Assembly: GCA_030653405.1 (NCBI GenBank) | Contig: JAURZO010000069.1 | Location: 1 to 41,117, forward strand | DNA length: 41,117 nt | Direction: 5' to 3' | Source of the DNA: Zwartia sp. | Lineage (GTDB): Bacteria; Pseudomonadota; Gammaproteobacteria; Burkholderiales; Burkholderiaceae_B | In this document: positions 8,162-16,123 of the stretch, piece by piece | How the letters are laid out: the number at the start of each line of letters is the position of its first letter | How positions within the stretch are numbered: the first letter of the stretch is position 1 | Notes under the pieces: generated by a model | What the model was told of the DNA's origin: nothing | The model's database searches: none | What the model saw: the letters and a program-made list of their open reading frames with translations, nothing else | Translations under genes and position numbers: made by a program

Positions 8162-8208
8162 TTGATCTGAATTGTTTTACTTGAAACGTTTTCATATTTA
8201 AAAGTCAC

Positions 8209-8967
8209 ATGGATATCAAAAATAAAGTCTTTATCGTTACTGGTGGCGCGTCTGGTCTAGGTGCAGGTACAGCCAAAATGCTCTGTGAGCATGGTGCACG
8301 TGTTGTGCTCGCTGATGTGCAAGACGAGGCGGGCCTCGCACTCGCCAAAGAGCTCGGACAGCGCTATGTGCATTGTGATGTCACTCAAGATCAAGATGCC
8401 CGTGCAGCCGTTGCCGCGGCCCTCGAGCTCGGCGCATTATTTGGACTCGTGAATTGCGCTGGTATAGCCCCTGCAGCCAAGACAGTGGGGAAAAATGGCG
8501 CACACCCTCTGGATATGTTCCAGAAAGTCATCACCATTAATCTGATCGGTAGCTTCAACATGATTCGTGTGGCTTCTGAAGCGATGAGCAAGAACGATCC
8601 AGAACCTACTGGCGAGCGTGGCGTGTTGATCAACACCGCATCCGTGGCGGCTTATGACGGTCAGATCGGACAAGCCGCCTATGCAGCTTCCAAAGCCGGC
8701 GTTGTGGGCATGACCCTGCCCGTCGCGCGTGACCTCGCACCTCTTGGCATTCGATGCGTCACGATTGCACCGGGTATTTTCGGTACACCCATGATGTTTG
8801 GCATGCCTCAAGCTGTGCAAGACTCTTTAGCTGCGAGCATTCCCTTCCCCTCGCGTTTCGGTCGTCCCGAGGACTATGCAAAACTCGTCCACCAAATCGT
8901 CACCAATGAAATGCTGAATGGCGAAACAATTCGCCTGGATGGTGCGATCCGCATGCCTCCAAGATGA
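8209..8967 (+). CDS. SDR family NAD-dependent dehydrogenase, type II 3-hydroxyacyl-CoA dehydrogenase-like
   Basis: This is a classical short-chain dehydrogenase of 252 residues. The cofactor motif TGGASGLGAGTA is near residue 12, an acidic Asp (LADVQD) after the second strand suggests NAD over NADP, NCAG is present, and the active site is Tyr158 and Lys162 in YAASK. The middle loop (GIAPAAKTVGKNGAHPLDMF) and the end NGETIRLDGAIRMPPR resemble the HSD10-type 3-hydroxyacyl-CoA (2-methyl-3-hydroxybutyryl-CoA) dehydrogenases, which would fit isoleucine or fatty-acid degradation. Its stop codon overlaps the murJ start (ATGA), so the two are translationally coupled although their functions are unrelated. 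Confidence 0.88.
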   Translation: MDIKNKVFIVTGGASGLGAGTAKMLCEHGARVVLADVQDEAGLALAKELGQRYVHCDVTQDQDARAAVAAALELGALFGLVNCAGIAPAAKTVGKNGAHPLDMFQKVITINLIGSFNMIRVASEAMSKNDPEPTGERGVLINTASVAAYDGQIGQAAYAASKAGVVGMTLPVARDLAPLGIRCVTIAPGIFGTPMMFGMPQAVQDSLAASIPFPSRFGRPEDYAKLVHQIVTNEMLNGETIRLDGAIRMPPR

Positions 8968-10571
8968 GCTTGTTACGTGCCGCCGCGACGGTCAGCAGCT
9001 TTACGCTGCTGTCGCGTATCACTGGACTGGCACGTGACATCATCATTGCTCGCGCGTTTGGCGCGGGCGCATTGACGGACGCGTTTTGGGTCGCCTTCCG
9101 AATCCCCAATTTGTTGCGTCGTCTATTTGCCGAAGGAGCATTCGCACAGGCTTTTGTTCCGATTCTCGGCGAGGTGCGTAATCAACACGAACCCGAAGCC
9201 GTAAAAGTCCTACTAGATCGTGTCGCGATCACCTTATTTTTAGTATTGTCGCTAACGACCATCATCGGTGTGATTGGAGCGCCGTGGGTGGTGATGGCAA
9301 TGGCGAGCGGCCTCACTGAACCGGCCCGCGCAGCTGATTTTGAAGCAGCCGTTTGGATGACCCGCGTGATGTTCCCTTACATCATCTGCATGTCTCTGGT
9401 TGCCTTTGCCTCGGGCGTCCTCAATACCTGGCGACGCTTTGCCGTGCCCGCCTTCACTCCGGTCTTACTCAATCTCTCGATGATCGGGGCTAGTGTGCTG
9501 CTGTCAGATCGGCTCGCGCAACCTATCTATGCTTTAGCTGCGGGTGTGATGATTGGGGGGCTGGCCCAGCTCTCTATTCAGTGGTGGGCACTCGCGCGCT
9601 TGGGTCTGCACCCCCGACTGATTGGGCCTGTCCGTCCCGCACTTAAAGATCCGGTCGTGCGACGGATCATGAAACAAATGTTGCCCGCGACTCTTGGGGT
9701 ATCAGTCGCGCAAATTTCACTTTTAATTAATACCAACATTGCAACATGGCTTACGCCAGGGAGCGTCACTTGGTTGTCTTTTGCAGATCGACTGATGGAG
9801 TTTCCAACCGCACTGATTGGCGTAGCGCTGGGCACTGTGTTGCTGCCTAGCCTGTCTAAAGCTCACGCGCAACCAGATGGACAGCAACACTACAGCCATC
9901 TTTTGGACTGGGGGCTGCGACTCATGCTCTTGCTGGGTCTACCCGCCGCACTTTGTATGATTTTGATGGCCGATGCCATGGTGGCCACCCTTTTTCATTA
10001 CGGCGCCTTTACCGCTTCGGATGTCGGACAAACGCGAACCGCTGTGATGGCGTATTCCGTTGGACTCGTTGGTTTACTCACCGTCAAAATTCTAGCCCCT
10101 GGGTTTTATGCCAAGCAAGATATCCGAACTCCGGTCAAAATCGCGATTGGTGTGTTGATCATCACCCAGCTTCTGAACCTATTCTTAGTTCCTTGGCTTG
10201 CCCATGCGGGCCTTGCTCTGGCGATTGGATTAGGCGCGTGCCTCAATGCCTTCGCGCTCTATTTAGGTCTGCGTCGCAAGGGGATCTATCAACCGAGTCG
10301 AGGATGGATGGCATTTTTCATTAAACAATTTTTAGCGTTATGTGTCATGGCAGCTCCGCTTTGGTATGCCGCTCAACACATCAATTGGCTGCTTTTGCAA
10401 AGCACCCCTTGGATAAGAGTGCTTTGGCTTTTTATTGCGTTAAGCGTTGCTGGTTGCGCTTATTTGGCAACACTCTGGCTCCTAGGTATGCGGCCCCAAC
10501 AGTTTCGTCGCGCACCCACTGCAACACCTACTCCGACTATCGCAACAACATCTGAAGCAAAAAACGACTAA
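8964..10571 (+). CDS. murJ: Lipid II flippase MurJ (MviN)
   Basis: MurJ moves lipid II across the inner membrane for peptidoglycan synthesis. The 535-residue protein is hydrophobic nearly throughout, fitting about 14 membrane segments. The N-terminal signature SRITGLARDIIIARAFGAG followed by TDAFWVAFRIPNLLRRLFAEG is diagnostic, including the arginines lining the central cavity. The tail after about residue 515 is polar and threonine-rich (ATPTPTIATTS). It starts inside the stop codon of the SDR gene. The next gene, rpsT, has its own promoter just beyond the murJ stop. Confidence 0.97.
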   Translation: MSLLRAAATVSSFTLLSRITGLARDIIIARAFGAGALTDAFWVAFRIPNLLRRLFAEGAFAQAFVPILGEVRNQHEPEAVKVLLDRVAITLFLVLSLTTIIGVIGAPWVVMAMASGLTEPARAADFEAAVWMTRVMFPYIICMSLVAFASGVLNTWRRFAVPAFTPVLLNLSMIGASVLLSDRLAQPIYALAAGVMIGGLAQLSIQWWALARLGLHPRLIGPVRPALKDPVVRRIMKQMLPATLGVSVAQISLLINTNIATWLTPGSVTWLSFADRLMEFPTALIGVALGTVLLPSLSKAHAQPDGQQHYSHLLDWGLRLMLLLGLPAALCMILMADAMVATLFHYGAFTASDVGQTRTAVMAYSVGLVGLLTVKILAPGFYAKQDIRTPVKIAIGVLIITQLLNLFLVPWLAHAGLALAIGLGACLNAFALYLGLRRKGIYQPSRGWMAFFIKQFLALCVMAAPLWYAAQHINWLLLQSTPWIRVLWLFIALSVAGCAYLATLWLLGMRPQQFRRAPTATPTPTIATTSEAKND

Positions 10572-10577
10572 TAGGGT

Positions 10578-10605
10578 TTGCAATTCAGGCACTTAGTGCT
10601 AGAAT
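10578..10605 (+). promoter_or_regulatory. Probable sigma-70 promoter of rpsT
   Basis: TTGCAA (10578-10583) and TAGAAT (10600-10605) are separated by 16 bp, starting just after the murJ stop. Transcription would begin near 10612 and give a leader of about 60 bases. Confidence 0.65.
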
Positions 10606-10627
10606 AGTTGACTGTATTCAACCAATT

Positions 10628-10649
10628 GCGCCTCTTTTGGCGCGCTTTT
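10628..10649 (+). promoter_or_regulatory. Hairpin with T-run in the rpsT leader
   Basis: GCGCC (10628-10632) pairs with GGCGC (10639-10643) around TCTTTT, and GCTTTTA follows. It lies in the leader between the promoter and the rpsT start, so it could be a weak attenuator or part of the S20 autoregulatory site known in other bacteria; that role is inference. Confidence 0.45.
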
Positions 10650-10670
10650 AATAGATAAGACAGATCATTC

Positions 10671-10934
10671 ATGGCAAATACCGCCCAAGCCCGCAAACGT
10701 GCACGCCAATCGGTTGCTCGCAATATGCACAATTCCAGCCTGCGCTCGATGCTTCGCACTGCGATCAAGCGCGTGCGTTCAGCAATCGACTCCGGTGACA
10801 AAGCTGCTGCCGCTGAGGTGCTTCAAAAAGCAACCAGCGTGATTGATCGCGTTGCCGATAAAAATATCATTCACAAGAACAAAGCTGCTCGCCACAAGAG
10901 CCGTCTGTCTGCCGCGATCAAATCGCTCGCTTAA
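10671..10934 (+). CDS. rpsT: 30S ribosomal protein S20
   Basis: This is a small, strongly basic, alanine- and lysine-rich protein of 87 residues. MANTAQARKRARQS at the start, SLRSMLRTAIKRVR in the middle and HKNKAARHKSRLSAAI at the end are the family pattern. S20 binds the 5' domain of 16S rRNA. It is a single-gene unit: its own promoter and a leader hairpin precede it, and a strong terminator follows after a 115-base stretch holding a periodic repeat. The neighbourhood (murJ then rpsT) is common in proteobacteria. Confidence 0.98.
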   Translation: MANTAQARKRARQSVARNMHNSSLRSMLRTAIKRVRSAIDSGDKAAAAEVLQKATSVIDRVADKNIIHKNKAARHKSRLSAAIKSLA

Positions 10935-10987
10935 TGATAGATTGAGCGATTTCGGCTGAGCAGTTCAGGCCGAGTATGTTGAGTTTT

Positions 10988-11051
10988 CGGTCACAGATAT
11001 ACGCGGTCTTAGACTCATACGGTCGTAGCTACATTCGGTCGTTAATGTCAA
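10988..11051 (+). repeat. Four 16-bp-spaced CGGTC direct repeats
   Basis: CGGTC occurs at 10988, 11004, 11020 and 11036, exactly 16 bases apart each time, with further partial agreement inside the units (CGGTCNNAG). The array lies between the rpsT stop and its terminator, so it would be transcribed into the rpsT 3' UTR. Confidence 0.6.
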
Positions 11052-11085
11052 AATAAAACAGCCCTTCACGGGCTGTTTTATTTTT
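11050..11085 (+). terminator. Rho-independent terminator downstream of rpsT
   Basis: The arm at 11050-11064 (core ACAGCCC) pairs over 15 bp with the arm at 11070-11084 (core GGGCTGT) around loop TTCAC, ending in a T-rich run. Confidence 0.9.
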
Positions 11086-11217
11086 GTATCGCACACAACC
11101 TACATAACAGATAGCGCTTGAGATCACTGTTGTGACTTCTATTGCCATCACACCGTATGGTTCGATATATATTGAGGTAAAGTACACAATCTTTTCCTCT
11201 AGCTGGATCAACAAAAC

Positions 11218-12171
11218 ATGACCAAGCCACGTATTCTGCAGATCGGCTCCTTGACTGGCCACCCACCCGCTGATGCGGAGCTCGCACACCAATACGACGT
11301 TCTTCAATACTGGAAAGCTGCAGATCCAGAAGCTTTTTTGCGTGAGCATGCCGACAGCATCGAGGTCATCGCCACTACTGCGAATATCGGTTGCAAATCC
11401 AACATCATTGCGGCGCTCCCTAAGCTTCGTGCGATTTGTAGTTGGGGAGTTGGTTACGATTCGATTGATGTTGAGTTTGCGCACAGCCGAAAGATCGTCG
11501 TGAGCAATACCCCCGACGTGCTCAACGATTGCGTAGCAGATCTGGCTTGGGGGCTCCTGATCGCGGCTGCTCGCAACATCGCTTGGGGCGATCGTTTCGT
11601 TCGCGCCAACCATTGGGAAAACAAGGTGGGCAGTTTGACGCTCGGCACGCGTGTGAGCGGCAAAAAACTGGGTATTGTTGGTCTAGGGCGCATTGGCGAA
11701 GCCATTGCCAAACGTGGCTTAGGATTCGATATGGAAGTCGCATATCACAATCGCCGCGCGCGTACTGATGTTCCCTATACCTACATAAATTCTCTCGTTG
11801 ACTTGGCCAGCTGGAGCGATTTCCTCGTGATCGCAACTGTCGGAGGTGCCAGCACACGCGGCCTCATTAATGAAGACGTTCTGCGTGCTTTAGGTCCAAA
11901 GGGGATCGTGGTCAATATTGCCCGCGGTACAGTCATTGATGAGCCAGCAATGGTTCGCGTACTGGCCGAAGGCGCACTGGGTGGTGCTGGCCTCGATGTA
12001 TTTGATGCTGAGCCCAAGGTGCCCGATGCACTGAAAACAATGAATAACGTGGTGTTAATGCCACATGTCGCGAGCGCCACGCACGAGACTCGCCGAGCCA
12101 TGACGGATTGTTTGCAAGATAATCTGGCGTCATATTTTGCAACAGGCAAGGTGATCACACCGGTCGAGTGA
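11218..12171 (+). CDS. D-2-hydroxyacid dehydrogenase (glyoxylate/hydroxypyruvate reductase-like)
   Basis: This 317-residue protein belongs to the D-isomer-specific 2-hydroxyacid dehydrogenase family and would reduce a 2-oxoacid such as glyoxylate or hydroxypyruvate with NAD(P)H. The Rossmann motif GLGRIGEAIA is central, and the catalytic triad is in place: Arg236 (NIARG), Glu265 (DAEP) and His283 (PHVAS). After the second strand of the cofactor domain the sequence is HNRRART, basic residues that suggest NADPH preference. The upstream region (about 130 bases past the rpsT terminator) is AT-rich and should hold its promoter. It converges on the DUF3579 gene with only nine bases between stops. 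Confidence 0.9.
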   Translation: MTKPRILQIGSLTGHPPADAELAHQYDVLQYWKAADPEAFLREHADSIEVIATTANIGCKSNIIAALPKLRAICSWGVGYDSIDVEFAHSRKIVVSNTPDVLNDCVADLAWGLLIAAARNIAWGDRFVRANHWENKVGSLTLGTRVSGKKLGIVGLGRIGEAIAKRGLGFDMEVAYHNRRARTDVPYTYINSLVDLASWSDFLVIATVGGASTRGLINEDVLRALGPKGIVVNIARGTVIDEPAMVRVLAEGALGGAGLDVFDAEPKVPDALKTMNNVVLMPHVASATHETRRAMTDCLQDNLASYFATGKVITPVE

Positions 12172-12180
12172 GATCTTGAT

Positions 12181-12489
12181 TTAACGCGCCAGCGGATCAA
12201 CCATTAGATCAGTTTCTGTTTTAAGCTGATTGTCATGAGCGAAGTCATGGACGAATTTCCATGCGAGCGGCTCCAGATCTCTGAGTCGCCCGTCCACGAC
12301 AACACAGCGTATGCCGTTTATGACGGTAGGCACTGCGTAGGGTGAATATGACAAATGCCCGCCGAGTGTTCCGGCAGGCCTATAGGGGGCCAACACACCC
12401 GCCAAGCGCTCGGCCCAATCACTTGGTCTGAAGGGCGTGCCGGCTTGGGTGACCCCAAAGAGGATGAAATAGCGAACTTCAGATGTCAT
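12181..12489 (-). CDS. DUF3579 family protein
   Basis: This is a protein of 102 residues that I recognise as DUF3579, a small family largely confined to betaproteobacteria. YFILFGVTQAGTPFRPSDWAERLAG and SYSPYAVPTVINGIRCVVVD are the recognisable segments. There is no signal peptide or membrane segment. No function is established. It is divergent from argD across a gap of 137 bases, and the same association with arginine genes occurs in related genomes from memory, so a shared control region is possible but unproven. Confidence 0.8.
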   Translation of the reverse strand: MTSEVRYFILFGVTQAGTPFRPSDWAERLAGVLAPYRPAGTLGGHLSYSPYAVPTVINGIRCVVVDGRLRDLEPLAWKFVHDFAHDNQLKTETDLMVDPLAR

Positions 12490-12513
12490 GCATAACCCGT
12501 ATCGCCAATTATC

Positions 12514-12542
12514 AGGCTCAGGAACTTCTGATTCGTGAGCCT
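12514..12542. promoter_or_regulatory. Inverted repeat between divergent DUF3579 and argD genes
   Basis: AGGCTCA (12514-12520) and TGAGCCT (12536-12542) form 7-bp arms 15 bases apart. Just downstream, TATATTATT could be part of the argD promoter. It might be an operator, but I could not match it to a known ArgR-type box. Confidence 0.3.
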
Positions 12543-12626
12543 ACCAATGAGATTGTATATTATTGATCTTTTCCGCTTATTCACGCGATCCCGTTTGAAG
12601 AGCACTTTAACTACGGAGCCTCGGCA

Positions 12627-13805
12627 ATGACCTCAGCCATTTCCAATACCTATGCCCGACTACCTGTAGCCTTTACACACGGTAAAGGCGTTTGGCTATG
12701 GGACACTAACGGCCGACGTTATCTTGACGCGATGGCAGGTATCGGCGTTTCCTGCCTTGGGCACGGCCACCCAAAGCTAGTCGAGGCGATCAGCCAACAA
12801 GCTGCGCGTCTTATTCACACGTCAAACCTCTATCAGGTTCCAGAGCAAGAAGCACTCGCTCAAAAAATCGTTGATATCTCTGGCATGACGGAAGTTCTCT
12901 TCGGCAACAGTGGCGCAGAAGCCAATGAGGCCGCCATCAAGCTTGCGCGCTACTACGGATATAAAAAAGGGAATGACCTGCCCACCATCATCACGATGGA
13001 GTCCTCCTGGCATGGCCGAACCCTCGGCACACTCGCTGCGACCGACAGCGAAAAAGCACGAACGGGCTTTGGTCCGCTGCCAGAGGGCTTTATCAAGGTC
13101 GCCTATAACGACCTCAATGCCATTAAAGCGGCTGGCGACAAAGAACCGCGCGTTGTTGCCGTGCTCCTTGAAGTCCTCCAAGGTGAAGGCGGCATCCGTC
13201 CATCGGATATCTCGTACATGAAAGGCCTGCGCAAACTCTGCGATGAGCGTGGCTGGCTCATGATGATTGACGAGGTGCAATCCGGCATCGGGCGGACAGG
13301 CAAATGGCTCGCGCACCAATGGGCGGATATTTTGCCTGACGTTGTTGTACTGGCAAAAGGTCTTGGTGGAGGCGTGCCGATTGGAGCAATCGCCGCTCGG
13401 GGCCCTGCTGCTGGTGTCCTCGGACCCGGCAGCCATGGCACCACGTTCGGTGGAGGTCCACTCGTCTGCGCAGCTGGCAACGCGACACTTAAAACTCTCG
13501 AAGACGATCACCTCCTCGCACATGCCGCAACAGTTGGCGCGCATCTGAAGTCTGCCCTTGAAATGGCACTAAAAGACGTTCCTGGCGTGCGCGAAGTCAG
13601 AGGCCAAGGTCTCATGTTAGGCATTGAGCTTGACAAGCCCTGCAGCGCCTTGGTCGGCCGTGCGTTAGAGGCTGGGCTGCTGATTAATGTCACCCGAGAT
13701 CGCGTCATACGGATGTTGCCACCTCTGATTATCACGCAACAAGAATCTGACGAGATCGTCAACATTCTGGTTCCTCTCATTAAAGCTTTTATCGCTGAAC
13801 AATAA
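12627..13805 (+). CDS. argD: Acetylornithine transaminase
   Basis: This class III PLP aminotransferase of 392 residues converts N-acetylglutamate semialdehyde to N-acetylornithine in arginine synthesis, and may also serve as succinyldiaminopimelate aminotransferase. GNSGAEANEAAIKLARYYG binds the cofactor phosphate, IDEVQSGIGRTG holds the PLP-contacting aspartate, and Lys244 in LAKGLGGGVPIGA forms the Schiff base. Short size and the start MTSAISNTYARLPVAFTHG are typical of ArgD. The ATG has GGAG ahead of it. Although argF and argG follow in the same direction, a terminator separates argD from argF, so they may be only partly co-transcribed. Confidence 0.94.
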   Translation: MTSAISNTYARLPVAFTHGKGVWLWDTNGRRYLDAMAGIGVSCLGHGHPKLVEAISQQAARLIHTSNLYQVPEQEALAQKIVDISGMTEVLFGNSGAEANEAAIKLARYYGYKKGNDLPTIITMESSWHGRTLGTLAATDSEKARTGFGPLPEGFIKVAYNDLNAIKAAGDKEPRVVAVLLEVLQGEGGIRPSDISYMKGLRKLCDERGWLMMIDEVQSGIGRTGKWLAHQWADILPDVVVLAKGLGGGVPIGAIAARGPAAGVLGPGSHGTTFGGGPLVCAAGNATLKTLEDDHLLAHAATVGAHLKSALEMALKDVPGVREVRGQGLMLGIELDKPCSALVGRALEAGLLINVTRDRVIRMLPPLIITQQESDEIVNILVPLIKAFIAEQ

Positions 13806-13817
13806 GCGACTGAAATC

Positions 13818-13854
13818 AGCTGAGCAGCCTCAAACAGAGCCTGCTCAGCTTTTA
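13818..13854 (+). terminator. Rho-independent terminator between argD and argF
   Basis: AGCTGAGCAG (13818-13827) pairs perfectly with CTGCTCAGCT (13841-13850) over 10 bp, followed by TTTATC. The short T-run suggests partial termination or attenuation between the two arginine genes. Confidence 0.75.
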
Positions 13855-13890
13855 TCAGGCATCCGGCAAGCCAACCTTATCGAGTGCTCT

Positions 13891-14832
13891 ATGTCAAACG
13901 CCGCCACAACTAACGGCCCAATCCGGCATTTTCTACAATTTAACGACTTCACGCGCGACGAGATGTTGTATGTACTTGAACGCGCACGCTTAATTAAAGA
14001 GAAATTCAAACGCTATCAGCCGCATCACCCCCTGCACGATCGTACGTTAGCAATGGTGTTTGAAAAAGCAAGCACCCGCACGCGTGTTTCATTTGAAGCG
14101 GGCATGTACCAAATGGGCGGCTCTGTCATCCATTTGACGACCAATGACTCTCAACTGGGGCGTGCCGAACCGATAGAAGACACCGCTCGTGTTGTTTCAC
14201 GCATGGTTGATATTGTCATGATCCGTACGTTCGAACAAACGCGCATCGAGCTTTTTGCTGAACACTCTCGCGTGCCGGTCATCAATGGCTTAACCAATGA
14301 GTTCCATCCCTGCCAGATTTTGGCAGACATCTTTACCTTTATTGAAAATCGAGGAAGTATCGCTGGCAAAACGGTCTCCTGGGTCGGTGACGCCAACAAC
14401 ATGGCTTACACCTGGTTGCAAGCAGCAGAATTGCTTGGATTCAAGCTAAATGTCTCGGCACCCGCTGGATACAGGCTTGAGCCCTCACGGATCGGCTCAG
14501 CGAATCCCTCCATCATAAAAGAATACGCTGACCCAAACGAGGCATGCGAGGGCGCGCATTTGGTCACCACTGATGTCTGGACCAGCATGGGCTATGAAGC
14601 CGAAAATGAAGAGCGACGCCTTGCCTTTGCGGACTGGTGCGTTGATGCGGACATGATGAGTCGCGCAGCCCCCGAGGCGCTATTTATGCATTGTTTACCT
14701 GCGCATCGTGGTGAAGAGGTCACGGCGGAGGTCCTTGAGGGGCCTCAAAGCGTCGTGTGGGACGAGGCCGAAAATCGTCTGCACGTGCAAAAAGCATTGA
14801 TGGAGTTCCTATTGCTTGGCAAGGTTAACTAG
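13891..14832 (+). CDS. argF: Ornithine carbamoyltransferase
   Basis: ArgF joins ornithine and carbamoyl phosphate to citrulline. In its 313 residues the carbamoyl-phosphate site STRTR is at 61-65, HPCQ at 139-142 and the ornithine-site HCLP at 267-270, all intact. The length fits the anabolic enzyme rather than the longer catabolic type, and argD before it and argG after it place it in biosynthesis. The start MSNAATTNGPIRHFLQFNDFT is reached by an ATG about 36 bases past the argD terminator; no strong Shine-Dalgarno is seen. Confidence 0.97.
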   Translation: MSNAATTNGPIRHFLQFNDFTRDEMLYVLERARLIKEKFKRYQPHHPLHDRTLAMVFEKASTRTRVSFEAGMYQMGGSVIHLTTNDSQLGRAEPIEDTARVVSRMVDIVMIRTFEQTRIELFAEHSRVPVINGLTNEFHPCQILADIFTFIENRGSIAGKTVSWVGDANNMAYTWLQAAELLGFKLNVSAPAGYRLEPSRIGSANPSIIKEYADPNEACEGAHLVTTDVWTSMGYEAENEERRLAFADWCVDADMMSRAAPEALFMHCLPAHRGEEVTAEVLEGPQSVVWDEAENRLHVQKALMEFLLLGKVN

Positions 14833-14888
14833 CTGTTTTCATCCGATCAACCGAGTAAAATTCCCCCTTTATACACACAGAGCAGCTC

Positions 14889-16109
14889 ATGAGCGATATT
14901 AAAAAAGTTGTCCTTGCCTACTCAGGCGGACTCGACACGTCAGTGATTTTAAAGTGGCTACAAGACACCTACCAATGCGAAGTCGTCACCTTTACCGCAG
15001 ATATCGGTCAGGGTGAAGAGCTTGAGCCTGCGCGTGCCAAGGCCATTAAATTTGGCATTAAACCTGAACAGATTTTTATTGATGATTTGCGCGAAGAATT
15101 CGTGCGTGATTTTGTTTACCCAATGTTCCGTTGCAACACAGTCTACGAGGGCGAGTACCTCTTAGGCACGTCGATTGCACGTCCACTGATCGCAAAACGT
15201 CAAATTGAAATTGCACGGCTAGTTGGTGCGGATACCGTGTCCCACGGCGCCACCGGCAAAGGCAATGACCAAGTGCGTTTCGAGCTCGGTTACTACGCAC
15301 TAGAGCCCGGTATCAAAGTGATTGCTCCTTGGCGTGAGTGGGATTTGGTTTCCCGTGAAAAGCTGCTGCAGTACGCAGAGGATGCGGGGATTGCGATTGA
15401 TATGAAGCATAAGCAAGGTGGTGCACCCTACTCCATGGATGCGAACTTGCTGCACATCAGTTTTGAAGGTCGCCATCTTGAGGATCCAAAGGCTGAGGCT
15501 GAAGAATCAATGTGGCGTTGGACGGTATCGCCAGAGGCGGCCCCCGACAAAGCCGAATATCTTGACATCGAGTTTGAGCGTGGCGATATCGTCGGCTTGA
15601 ATGGCGTGCGCCTCTCTCCTGCCCAAGTACTGACCAAGCTCAATGAGCTCGGTGGTAAGCACGGCATTGGTCGACTTGATCTCGTAGAGAATCGCTACGT
15701 TGGCATGAAGTCACGCGGCTGTTACGAAACACCCGGTGGCACAATCATGCTCAAGGCGCACCGTGCAATCGAATCAATCACCCTCGACCGTGAAGTCGCA
15801 CACCTGAAAGACGATTTGATGCCACGTTACGCGGCGTTGATTTATAACGGTTACTGGTGGTCACCAGAGCGACGTGCTCTGCAGGCGCTGATCGACACCA
15901 CTCAGCAAGACGTCAATGGCTGGGTTCGCGTCAAGCTTTACAAAGGCAACGTCTACACCGTCTCTCGTGACTCCAAAGACACCCTCTTTGATCAAACGAT
16001 CGCGACGTTCGATGATGACGGTGGCGCTTACAATCAAGCTGATGCTGCAGGCTTCATCAAGCTCAATGCATTGCGTATGCGCATTGAAGCCCGTGCAGGT
16101 CGCAAATAA
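14889..16109 (+). CDS. argG: Argininosuccinate synthase
   Basis: ArgG condenses citrulline and aspartate using ATP. The 406-residue protein has the PP-loop AYSGGLDTSVILKWL at the N-terminus, GATGKGNDQVRFE for citrulline and aspartate binding, and SRGCYETPGGT and RVKLYKGNVYTVSRDS toward the C-terminus. This is the shorter argG type used by most bacteria. It lies 56 bases after argF. Its stop is 14 bases from the stop of the convergent kinase gene, so any terminator must overlap that gene, as a perfect hairpin at 16133-16157 does. Confidence 0.97.
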   Translation: MSDIKKVVLAYSGGLDTSVILKWLQDTYQCEVVTFTADIGQGEELEPARAKAIKFGIKPEQIFIDDLREEFVRDFVYPMFRCNTVYEGEYLLGTSIARPLIAKRQIEIARLVGADTVSHGATGKGNDQVRFELGYYALEPGIKVIAPWREWDLVSREKLLQYAEDAGIAIDMKHKQGGAPYSMDANLLHISFEGRHLEDPKAEAEESMWRWTVSPEAAPDKAEYLDIEFERGDIVGLNGVRLSPAQVLTKLNELGGKHGIGRLDLVENRYVGMKSRGCYETPGGTIMLKAHRAIESITLDREVAHLKDDLMPRYAALIYNGYWWSPERRALQALIDTTQQDVNGWVRVKLYKGNVYTVSRDSKDTLFDQTIATFDDDGGAYNQADAAGFIKLNALRMRIEARAGRK

Positions 16110-16123
16110 CACTGCAATCTGTA

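Noticed and set aside
11029..11613. A 194-codon minus-strand frame across the rpsT terminator and the hydroxyacid dehydrogenase start
   Set aside because: It reads through a strong terminator and a conserved gene in antisense and has no ribosome site or domain.
12541..12600. ArgR operator upstream of argD
   Set aside because: The AT-rich stretch around TATATTATT does not fit the ArgR half-site pattern well enough to call.
12822..13544. A 240-codon open frame antisense to argD
   Set aside because: It lies wholly inside the well-conserved argD gene on the other strand, has no recognisable domain, and is explained by codon bias of the real gene.
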